Below are positions 1 through 6,395 of a stretch of DNA of 15,830 nt, one piece after another. Positions within the stretch are counted from its first letter, which is position 1. Each line of letters starts with the position of its first letter. Below the pieces are notes generated by a model. The model was given only the letters and a program-made list of their open reading frames with translations. It was not told the DNA's origin and did no database searches. The position numbers and the translations under genes were made by a program. The DNA is from CAG-390 sp003523225 (lineage in GTDB: Bacteria; Bacillota; Clostridia; Oscillospirales; CAG-272), in the NCBI GenBank assembly GCA_902461815.1, contig CABPZE010000031.1, positions 1 through 15,830 of the forward strand, given 5' to 3'.

Positions 1-15
1 AGACCAATGTCGTTG

Positions 16-54
16 GGGGTGTTAAAAAATTCAGAAGGAATTTTTTAACACCCC
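16..54. terminator. Perfect 17-bp inverted repeat, probable terminator
   Basis: The arms 16-32 and 38-54 are perfectly complementary over 17 bp around a 5-nt loop (agaag). Each arm has a G/C block (GGGGTG / CACCCC) at the base and an A6/T6 block near the loop. On the plus strand it is followed by a U-rich stretch (tcttatcttt), so it could end a plus-strand gene left of the window. On the minus strand it lies downstream of the spore protein gene and could be a back-up terminator. The T6 lies inside the stem rather than after it, which is unusual for an intrinsic terminator. Confidence 0.55.
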
Positions 55-82
55 TCTTATCTTTAACTGTCAATGGGAACAC

Positions 83-102
83 TTCAACCCGCAAGGGCTG
101 AA
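83..102 (-). terminator. Hairpin downstream of the SASP gene
   Basis: Arms 83-90 and 95-102 pair over 8 bp around a 4-nt loop (one pair is G-U on the minus strand). The hairpin begins 11 nt after the SASP stop codon. Read on the minus strand it is followed by a poor U-tract (gtgttccc), so it may protect the 3' end or act together with the 16-54 hairpin rather than be a strong terminator alone. Confidence 0.4.
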
Positions 103-113
103 ATTAACGGCAT

Positions 114-314
114 TTATTTGCTCGCCTTGATATCGTTCTCGTATTTCTCGATCATCTTCTTGACCATCTGACCGCCGATAGAGCCGGCCTGACGGGCGGT
201 AAGATCACCGTTGTAGCCCTGGTTCAGAGTAACACCGACGTCTCCTGCAGCTTCCATCTTGAACTTTTCAAGAGCAGCCTTCGCTTCGGGAACAAGAGTC
301 TTATTGTTAGCCAT
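114..314 (-). CDS. Alpha/beta-type small acid-soluble spore protein (SASP)
   Basis: This 66-residue protein belongs to the alpha/beta SASP family, which coats and protects DNA in dormant spores and is degraded by the protease GPR at germination. The C-terminal half carries the family core: GDLTARQAGSIGGQMVKKMI at about residues 36-55 corresponds to the DNA-contacting helix-turn-helix. The region KMEAAGDVGV (about residues 19-28) aligns with the GPR cleavage site, usually of the form E-I/L/F-A-x-E-F-G-V; here Ala follows the scissile Glu and Asp replaces the second Glu. ATG at 314 is preceded by a strong GAGGAG site. Family members are normally 60-75 residues, so it is full length. Expression from a sigma-G promoter is expected from the family. 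I could not find a convincing one; the best is TGAAAG-18 bp-CATAAAG in the region 428-460, and it is weak. Confidence 0.95.
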   Translation of the reverse strand: MANNKTLVPEAKAALEKFKMEAAGDVGVTLNQGYNGDLTARQAGSIGGQMVKKMIEKYENDIKASK

Positions 315-345
315 TTTGAAATTCTCCTCATGTGAGCAACCGCAA

Positions 346-384
346 ATGCGGACGCTCGCAAATCTATATTAATTGAGTCCGCAT
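346..384 (-). repeat. 8-bp inverted repeat in the SASP upstream region
   Basis: ATGCGGAC (346-353) and GTCCGCAT (377-384) are perfect inverted copies separated by 23 bases, upstream of the SASP start. Two smaller CCGCA/TGCGG palindromes overlap the same arms (339-351 and 379-389), and CCGCAT recurs at 411. If transcribed, the mRNA leader could fold here. Alternatively the repeats could be a protein-binding site in the divergent region. The whole 315-500 stretch holds no other gene that I can see. Confidence 0.35.
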
Positions 385-500
385 ATTGCGTTCTCTGCTA
401 ATATTGTTCTCCGCATCTATCTCTTTATGAATGGCAATTTTTTATTCCTTTCAGACGTTTGCAGCACAAAGCGTCTACGGTCTTCAGGGCAAATTATATA

Positions 501-529
501 TTGACACATACAAAAAATAGATGTATAAT
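501..529 (+). promoter_or_regulatory. Consensus sigma-A promoter for the solute-binding lipoprotein
   Basis: TTGACA at 501-506 and TATAAT at 524-529 are both perfect consensus hexamers separated by exactly 17 bp. The expected transcription start is near 536, giving a leader of about 37 nt with an AAAGGA ribosome binding site. Confidence 0.85.
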
Positions 530-572
530 AAAATAACAATATCACTGATGTAAATTGAGAAAGGAATCAATC

Positions 573-2081
573 ATGAAAGTAAACATCAAGCTGACAGCGG
601 CACTGATAGCTCTGCTTATTCTGCTCTCAGCACTCACCGCATGCTCAAAGCCCCAGGATGAAATCAACTCCGGAAGCACCACAGCATCTCCGGAAGCCAC
701 TGTTGAACCGTCCGTGACCACCAGCCAGTTCGTTGATGACGATATTCCCGATTCGCTCAAGATCAATGACACCGTGACCTTTCTCTATTGGAAGGATGTT
801 GAGCGTCCGGAGTTCTTTGTTGACGAGGCAAGCGATGACGGGAACATCGTAAACACCCGCATACGCGAAAGAAATGATATTGTAAAAAACCGACTCAATG
901 TCGATATTGAATGGGTCGGAACCGCCGGCAACTTCAACAACCAGAAAAACTTTATCGACACAGCCTCCAACAGCGTCTCAGGCGGCGGCGGATACGATGT
1001 CTTTGCAGGATACAGCATGACCGGAGCTACGCTCGCAATGAACGGTCTTGTGCAAAATCTTCTCGAACTTGAGAACCTTAACTTTGAAAAGCCCTGGTGG
1101 CCTGAATCTCTCGTCGCCACCGCAACAATAAACGACAAGCTCTATTTCTCCTCCGGCTACATATCCACCAATCTTCTTTACATGATGTACGCCTGCTTCT
1201 TCAACAAGGATATGCTTATTGATGAGCACAGTGATATGACAGTCAACGATATATACAATATCGTCAAGGAAGGCAAGTGGACGCTTGACAAGCTCATTGA
1301 GCTGTGCGATGGAGTCTACAGAGACGAAAACGCCAATAACACTATTGACTATGAAGACAAATTCGGCTTTGAAACCATCGACCTTCATTTTGACGCTTTC
1401 TATATCGGCTCTGATCTCAAATTCCTTGAAAAGAAAGAGGACGGCTCTCTGAAGCTCTCTGATGACGTTGCCTCTACAAAGACTATTACACTGCTTGAAA
1501 AAGTGACTGATTTCCTATATGACAGCGGTTACGCTTTCGGCAAAGGTACAACGGCTCAGTATTCCTCAGCACAGGCATTCGGCGCAGGTCGGGTACTCTT
1601 TACAATCGACCGCGTATACATTGCCTCCGGCACGCTCAAGGATGTTTCCGACTTCAAATACGGCATGCTCCCCATCCCGAAATACGATGAGGAACAGGAC
1701 GACTACAAGACCTGCATGGCGTTCCCGTTCACACTTTATTCGGTATCTGTAACTGCAAAAGACCCCAATGCTTCAGCAGCGACGCTTGAGTGCCTCGCCT
1801 CCGAAAGCTATCGCCGCGTGACACCGGCTCTGTTTGAGCAGTCCATGAAGATACGCTACTCGGACGACGCCGAGGACAGCTTCATGTATGACACAATACG
1901 CCGCACCGTTGCAATGGATCTTTCAAGAATCTTCACCACACCGCTTAAGAATTACTCTTACAGCGCGTTCCGTCAGTCGGTAAAGGATGATGCGGCGGCA
2001 GGCTGGGCAAGAAAGATCAAATCTATCAGCGGACCTCTGCAGAGCAGTATTGACGAAATCAACTCCGCATTGATCAAATAA
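573..2081 (+). CDS. Orphan ABC-type extracellular solute-binding lipoprotein
   Basis: Predicted 502-residue lipid-anchored substrate-binding protein, probably for carbohydrate, on the outer face of the membrane. The signal peptide (residues 1-23) ends in the lipobox LTA-C with Cys24 as the lipidated residue, followed by a Ser/Thr-rich linker. The body has features seen in family 1-type binding proteins: GGYDVFAGY, FFNKDMLIDE, KEGKWTLDKLIELC, and a late YGMLPIPKYDE segment. D251-x-N-x-N-x-x-I-D259-x-x-D262 resembles an EF-hand/dockerin calcium loop. I chose ATG 573, not the in-frame TTG at 555, because AAAGGA (560-565) lies 7 nt before it and the signal peptide starts there. No permease or ATPase gene is adjacent, so any transporter partner must be elsewhere. 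The substrate cannot be told from sequence. Confidence 0.88.
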   Translation: MKVNIKLTAALIALLILLSALTACSKPQDEINSGSTTASPEATVEPSVTTSQFVDDDIPDSLKINDTVTFLYWKDVERPEFFVDEASDDGNIVNTRIRERNDIVKNRLNVDIEWVGTAGNFNNQKNFIDTASNSVSGGGGYDVFAGYSMTGATLAMNGLVQNLLELENLNFEKPWWPESLVATATINDKLYFSSGYISTNLLYMMYACFFNKDMLIDEHSDMTVNDIYNIVKEGKWTLDKLIELCDGVYRDENANNTIDYEDKFGFETIDLHFDAFYIGSDLKFLEKKEDGSLKLSDDVASTKTITLLEKVTDFLYDSGYAFGKGTTAQYSSAQAFGAGRVLFTIDRVYIASGTLKDVSDFKYGMLPIPKYDEEQDDYKTCMAFPFTLYSVSVTAKDPNASAATLECLASESYRRVTPALFEQSMKIRYSDDAEDSFMYDTIRRTVAMDLSRIFTTPLKNYSYSAFRQSVKDDAAAGWARKIKSISGPLQSSIDEINSALIK

Positions 2082-2119
2082 TTCTTCGGTCAAACAATAC
2101 TCAGTAATTTTTATATTTA

Positions 2120-2154
2120 CCGGGCGGGGGTGCTTTAATACTTCCCCGCCCCGG
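2120..2154 (+). terminator. GC-rich hairpin between the lipoprotein gene and tyrS
   Basis: Arms 2120-2129 and 2144-2154 pair over 10 bp of almost pure G/C with one bulged C, around a 14-nt loop. The U-tract after it is short (gttt), so it may be a partial terminator or a 3'-end stabiliser that allows some read-through into tyrS, 35 bp downstream. Confidence 0.5.
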
Positions 2155-2189
2155 AAGTTTGAATATACAGGAAAGGATCAAACTCTACA

Positions 2190-3416
2190 ATGACAATTTA
2201 CGACGAGCTGCTTGCGCGCGGCCTTATCGCTCAGGTTACCGATCAGGCAGAGATAAGCAGCATGATAAACAGCGGAAAAGCAAAGTTCTACATCGGCTTT
2301 GACTGCACCGCAGACAGCCTTACCGCAGGACATTTTATGGCGCTGACGCTTATGAAACGTCTTCAGATGGCGGGAAACAAGCCTATTGCCCTTATCGGCG
2401 GCGGAACGACCATGATAGGCGACCCTTCCGGACGCACCGATATGCGCAAAATGCTTACCGTCGAAGATATAAATCACAATGCAGAATGCTTCCGCCGGCA
2501 GATGTCACGTTTTATCGAATTCGGCGAGGGAAAAGCGCAGATGCTGAACAACGCCGACTGGTTGCTCTCGCTCAACTATATAGACCTTCTGAGAGAGGTA
2601 GGCGCATGCTTCTCGGTAAACAACATGCTTCGTGCTGAATGCTACCGTCAGCGCATGGAAAAGGGTCTTTCCTTCCTTGAATTCAACTACATGATCATGC
2701 AGTCCTATGACTTTTACTACCTCTACAAAAACCATGGCTGCAATATGCAGTTCGGCGGAGACGATCAGTGGTCCAATATGCTGGGCGGAACAGAGCTTAT
2801 CCGTCGCAAGCTCGGTGCTGACGCACATGCAATGACAATAACCCTGCTTACCGACTCGCAGGGCAAAAAAATGGGTAAGACCGCCGGAAACGCCGTGTGG
2901 CTCGACCCCAAGAAGACCAGCCCGTATGATTTTTATCAGTATTGGCGCAATGTCGGTGATGCTGATGTTCTTAAATGTATACGTATGCTGACCTTCCTGC
3001 CGATAGAGCAGATAGACGAAATGGAATCATGGCAGGGCAGCGATCTCAACCGTGCCAAGGAAATACTCGCATATGAGCTTACCACACTCGTTCACGGCAA
3101 GGAAGAAGCCGATACTGCACAGGCAAGCGCCAAGGCGCTGTTCGGTGCAGGGGCAGACGCAGACATTCCCACGACCGAGCTTGACGCCTCCGATCTTGAT
3201 GCGAACGGAGACATTGACATTCTTACCATTCTGGTCAGATCGGGTCTTGTCGCCTCGAAGTCCGAGGCGCGCCGCGCTGTCGAACAGGGCGGAGTCTCCG
3301 CAGACGGCGAAAAGGTCTCAGACCTCAAAGCCAGATACAGCGGCGACAGCCTTACCGGAGGAATCGTCTTCCGCCGCGGCAAAAAAGCATATAAAAAAGT
3401 CGTTCTGAAAAAATAA
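2190..3416 (+). CDS. tyrS: Tyrosyl-tRNA synthetase
   Basis: Class I cytoplasmic enzyme that charges tRNA-Tyr with tyrosine using ATP (EC 6.1.1.1). The 408-residue length is typical of bacterial TyrRS. The HIGH-type signature is AGHF at residues 46-49, within GFDCTADSLTAGH. It is followed by the family motif IGGGTTMIGDPSGRTDMR and by GGDDQWSNMLGGTELI, which contributes to tyrosine and tRNA recognition. The KMSKS-type loop is KMGKT at residues 227-231, followed by NAVWLDPKKTSPYDFYQYW. An S4-like RNA-binding domain occupies about residues 340-405 (ILVRSGLVASKSEARRAVEQGG). ATG 2190 has AAAGGA at 2172-2177, a rather long 12-nt spacing. Many Firmicutes tyrS genes carry a tyrosine T-box; the 108-nt gap here is too short for one and lacks the T-box core. 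Co-transcription with the upstream lipoprotein gene is plausible because I see no clear promoter of its own. Confidence 0.97.
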   Translation: MTIYDELLARGLIAQVTDQAEISSMINSGKAKFYIGFDCTADSLTAGHFMALTLMKRLQMAGNKPIALIGGGTTMIGDPSGRTDMRKMLTVEDINHNAECFRRQMSRFIEFGEGKAQMLNNADWLLSLNYIDLLREVGACFSVNNMLRAECYRQRMEKGLSFLEFNYMIMQSYDFYYLYKNHGCNMQFGGDDQWSNMLGGTELIRRKLGADAHAMTITLLTDSQGKKMGKTAGNAVWLDPKKTSPYDFYQYWRNVGDADVLKCIRMLTFLPIEQIDEMESWQGSDLNRAKEILAYELTTLVHGKEEADTAQASAKALFGAGADADIPTTELDASDLDANGDIDILTILVRSGLVASKSEARRAVEQGGVSADGEKVSDLKARYSGDSLTGGIVFRRGKKAYKKVVLKK

Positions 3417-3436
3417 TCAAATTTTTTGATCCATCG

Positions 3437-3479
3437 AAGCCGATCCGGTCCTCTGATTCGGGTCGGCTTTGTCTTTTTT
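3437..3479 (+). terminator. Rho-independent terminator of tyrS
   Basis: Arms 3437-3447 and 3459-3469 form an 11-bp stem (one G-U pair) with an 11-nt loop, followed by tgtctttttt (T6 at 3474-3479). It starts 20 nt after the tyrS stop codon. This is the clearest intrinsic terminator in the left half of the window. Confidence 0.9.
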
Positions 3480-3533
3480 AACCCCCGCACTACGTCAATA
3501 GCATAATAAAAAGTTTGTTTTTCTCTTTATTGC

Positions 3534-3563
3534 TTGACTTGATACGGCTTTTGATGATATAAT
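3534..3563 (+). promoter_or_regulatory. Sigma-A promoter with extended -10 for the MBL lipoprotein
   Basis: TTGACT (3534-3539, 5 of 6 matches) and TATAAT (3558-3563, perfect) are separated by 18 bp. TG two bases before the -10 (TGATATAAT) makes an extended -10 element. Transcription should start near 3570, about 33 nt before the start codon. Confidence 0.75.
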
Positions 3564-3602
3564 GATGACAATCAAGGCTAATGAAAGGACAGAGGCACTA
3601 TC

Positions 3603-6326
3603 ATGAAAATCAACATCAGAACAAAAGCAGCATTGCTGGCTTTACTACTGCTGCTTTTATCAGTAACAGCTTCGATAGGAGGATGCACCGACACCGGTAA
3701 CAGCTCCACGACCTCCTCGCCTTATATCACCTCGGATGCCGATGCTCCGTCCGACAGCACTGTGGTAACGGAACCGACGCCGGAAACCTCATATTTTCCC
3801 GAATCCACTGCACCTGATGTTACCGATCCGCCGCAAACTACTGCATCGCCGGAGACTACTCAGACTCCCCTGACCACCTCAAAGCCGGAGACTACCGCGG
3901 CGCCCGAAACAACATCCTCTCCGGAGACGACTGCGCCTCCCGCAATAACCACCGCTCCCGAAACCACTGCGCCTCCCGCAATAACCACCGCTCCCGAAAC
4001 CACCGCTCCACCGGTCATTGAAACTCCCGGGAAGCTGCTTTATTACGAAAACTTTGAAAGCTACTCAACAGTCACAGGAAACGACGCTGTATGCGCAAAG
4101 CTTGGCTGGCAGATAGACACTCCGGCAAACGGTGCATACAAGACCAACACCTCAAAATATACTATCAGGAATTATAACGGCAGCCGAAGGCTCTTCATTT
4201 CAAACAACGAAAGCAAATCAACCGATTCGTATGTCATTCTTCTGACTGCGGCGCAGTTCGGCGTTTATCATGAGAGCAACTACACCTATCAGTACGACCT
4301 TGTTTACACCGACGCATATTCGGCAGACCGTTACATTGCCATAGTAAGCGATTATAACGGATTCATTTACAATTCATTCCACTTCCGCAACTGCGGAACA
4401 GCCAACAACCAGATACACCATAACGGCAGCTGGTACACCTACGACGCTGCAGGACTCTACTACGCCGCCAACACCGATTCCAACTCAATTGTAACCAGAT
4501 TGCTCGGAATCCCCTACTCCAAATCCTCGCAGGCTTTTTCCGGCATTGAGGTATCAATAAGATACGTTGTTGACTGGACAAACGGCAACCGCGTATATAT
4601 GCGCATAAACACCCCCGGATATCCCGGCAGCGGAAAATGGACGCTTGTCTCAAGATCCTCCTCGCTGGGCAACGGAACGTCGTACTTCACACCGTCAAAG
4701 ACCGGCGGCGCTATCGCGCTCAAAACCGGCGGCAGACAGTGCGGATACATCGACAATATCATGATCTGGGAAGGTACAGGTGACGAGCCGGAGGATAAAG
4801 CCTCTCCCCTGCTCACTTCCTTCACCACTGGATGCTCCGGACACCAATTTGAGGGCGGAGAGGACTGCGGCAATCCTCCGGTATGCATATACTGCGGACA
4901 GCTTGGCAGCAATGTAAAGGCTCATACCTTTGTGACAGTCCCCAACACGACCGACAGCCGCTGCACAGTATGCAGATCGTACAGCAGCAATATTTCCTCC
5001 GCATGGAAGCTGACCGCCGTTCCCTCATATTCAGGCGGCACATATTCAAGCAAGGTCTACTATGCCGGCCAGGGTATAGGCGACAGCAATCTTTCCAAGG
5101 GAAGCGATTCTCAGATGATGATAATCTCCGGAACTGACGCTCAGGCATACCGGAGCTACCTTGAAAAGCTTGAACAGTACGGATACACAGAAACATACAC
5201 ATATTCCTGCGACGGAAATCTTTACGCACAGTATTCGGATAAAGATCAGTTTGTATATACTTATTACACCTCATCTGTCAGCGAGGTTCGCGTAATCCTT
5301 GACAAGAGTAGTGACTGCTCTGTCACCGATTTCGGATATTCATATGAAAAAGGCGCGTCCGACTCAACAATACTTTATCAGTACGGTGTGCCGATGAACA
5401 GCATGGGCGTCGGCGGACTTGACACCGACGGACAAAGCCGTATCAACTGCGGAATGATGTACGTCATAAAGCTTGCCGACAACTCCGTCTTCATCATGGA
5501 CGGTGGCGGATACCAGCAGTTCGATACAGCGCAGTGCGACGGATTCATGAAGTTCTTACGCAATGTGACCGGAATAAAGTCCGGGAAGATACGTATCTCC
5601 GGATGGTACATCTCACACTGCCATTCCGACCATATGGCAGGCGCGGCGCTGTTCTTCAAAAAATATCATTCTCAGCTGACTCTTGAGCGCGTACTCTTCA
5701 ATTTCCCGTCTTATTATTCCGGCACCGACATATACATGAACGCCCGCGGAAATCATTCAAAGCTTATCTCCTATATAAACAAGTATTTCCCCGGCGACAA
5801 CGTGGTATTTATGCAGATACATACGGGTCAGAGCTTTACTTTTGCCGATATAAGTATCAATGTGATATACACTCACGAGGATCTTGTCGACCCGTTAAGC
5901 GCACAAAGTGAATCCGCCAACGACTTCAACAACTCCTGCTCGGTGCTGAAGATCGGTTTTGACGGAAAGACCTTCTTCCTGCTTGGAGACATAAACAAGC
6001 CGGCGATGAACGTTATCCTTGCCAACAACAGCAGCGAAACGCTGAAGGGAGATATCGTTCAGCTTGCGCACCATGTCTATAACAGTCTTCAGAACCTGTA
6101 CCACAAGATCCAGGCGTCTGTCGTGCTTGCTCCGCAGACGGAGGGCGGAGCTGTGCAGAGTACAACAAGAAAAGACATAATCGACACAGCAAAACAATAT
6201 GTAAAGAATGATATGGTCTATTACGGCGGCAGCCGTACAGACGGTATCGCCGTTGTAAACGGAGAGATCACTCATGTGTACACCGCACCGATATACGGCG
6301 GCGGATACACCGGATGGTCATGGTAA
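3603..6326 (+). CDS. Multidomain lipoprotein with C-terminal metallo-beta-lactamase fold
   Basis: 907 residues, predicted to be surface-anchored. A hydrophobic signal peptide ends in IGG-C (Cys28). Residues about 29-140 are a Thr/Pro/Glu stalk built of PETTAPP-like repeats. Residues about 143-400 are rich in aromatic and polar residues and resemble a LamG/jelly-roll module (ENFESY near the start, GYIDNIMIW near the end). A Cys-rich module follows with Cys at 411, 422, 428, 431, 454 and 457, including CIYC and CTVC, reminiscent of small repeats in Firmicutes surface proteins. Residues about 465-600 form an extra alpha/beta region (YLEKLEQYGYTETYTY). The metallo-beta-lactamase domain (about 615-905) has H672-C-H674-S-D676-H677, a later Asp in LLGD (D796), and AHH at 822-824, most like ComEC-type MBL domains. 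Metal-dependent hydrolase activity is likely; the substrate is unknown. Start ATG 3603 has AGAGG 7 nt upstream. Confidence 0.88.
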   Translation: MKINIRTKAALLALLLLLLSVTASIGGCTDTGNSSTTSSPYITSDADAPSDSTVVTEPTPETSYFPESTAPDVTDPPQTTASPETTQTPLTTSKPETTAAPETTSSPETTAPPAITTAPETTAPPAITTAPETTAPPVIETPGKLLYYENFESYSTVTGNDAVCAKLGWQIDTPANGAYKTNTSKYTIRNYNGSRRLFISNNESKSTDSYVILLTAAQFGVYHESNYTYQYDLVYTDAYSADRYIAIVSDYNGFIYNSFHFRNCGTANNQIHHNGSWYTYDAAGLYYAANTDSNSIVTRLLGIPYSKSSQAFSGIEVSIRYVVDWTNGNRVYMRINTPGYPGSGKWTLVSRSSSLGNGTSYFTPSKTGGAIALKTGGRQCGYIDNIMIWEGTGDEPEDKASPLLTSFTTGCSGHQFEGGEDCGNPPVCIYCGQLGSNVKAHTFVTVPNTTDSRCTVCRSYSSNISSAWKLTAVPSYSGGTYSSKVYYAGQGIGDSNLSKGSDSQMMIISGTDAQAYRSYLEKLEQYGYTETYTYSCDGNLYAQYSDKDQFVYTYYTSSVSEVRVILDKSSDCSVTDFGYSYEKGASDSTILYQYGVPMNSMGVGGLDTDGQSRINCGMMYVIKLADNSVFIMDGGGYQQFDTAQCDGFMKFLRNVTGIKSGKIRISGWYISHCHSDHMAGAALFFKKYHSQLTLERVLFNFPSYYSGTDIYMNARGNHSKLISYINKYFPGDNVVFMQIHTGQSFTFADISINVIYTHEDLVDPLSAQSESANDFNNSCSVLKIGFDGKTFFLLGDINKPAMNVILANNSSETLKGDIVQLAHHVYNSLQNLYHKIQASVVLAPQTEGGAVQSTTRKDIIDTAKQYVKNDMVYYGGSRTDGIAVVNGEITHVYTAPIYGGGYTGWSW
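3930..4001 (+). repeat. Tandem 36-bp repeat in the Thr/Pro stalk
   Basis: Two perfect tandem copies of a 36-bp unit (3930-3965 and 3966-4001) encode the 12-residue repeat TAPPAITTAPET. A degenerate partial third copy (TAPPVIETP) follows. Perfect DNA identity points to recent duplication or slippage, and the stalk length is probably variable among strains. Confidence 0.9.
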
Positions 6327-6345
6327 AACAAATATAAAGTCACCA

Positions 6346-6383
6346 GGCTGCTGTACCGCAAGGTGCAGCAGCCCGGAAATTTT
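6346..6383. terminator. Bidirectional terminator between convergent lipoprotein genes
   Basis: Arms 6346-6357 and 6362-6373 form a 12-bp stem (one U-G pair on the plus strand) closed by a GCAA tetraloop. It is followed by aaatttt on the plus side and tttatatttg on the minus side. It lies in the 69-bp gap between the stop codons of the two convergent genes, so it can serve both. Confidence 0.8.
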
Positions 6384-6395
6384 GTATAGTATTTA

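Noticed and set aside
454..476. Hairpin AGACG...CGTCT in the SASP/lipoprotein divergent region as a terminator.
   Set aside because: The stem has a bulge, no U-tract follows on either strand, and no gene ends nearby.
555..572. TTG 555 as start of the solute-binding lipoprotein.
   Set aside because: It would place the ribosome binding site AAAGGA inside the coding region and add six residues before a complete signal peptide that starts at ATG 573.
2082..2189. T-box riboswitch before tyrS.
   Set aside because: The gap is only 108 nt and contains neither the T-box core nor a specifier stem; only a GC-rich hairpin is present.
3930..4001. 36-bp direct repeats as a CRISPR array.
   Set aside because: The copies are directly tandem without spacers and lie in frame within a Thr/Pro coding stalk.
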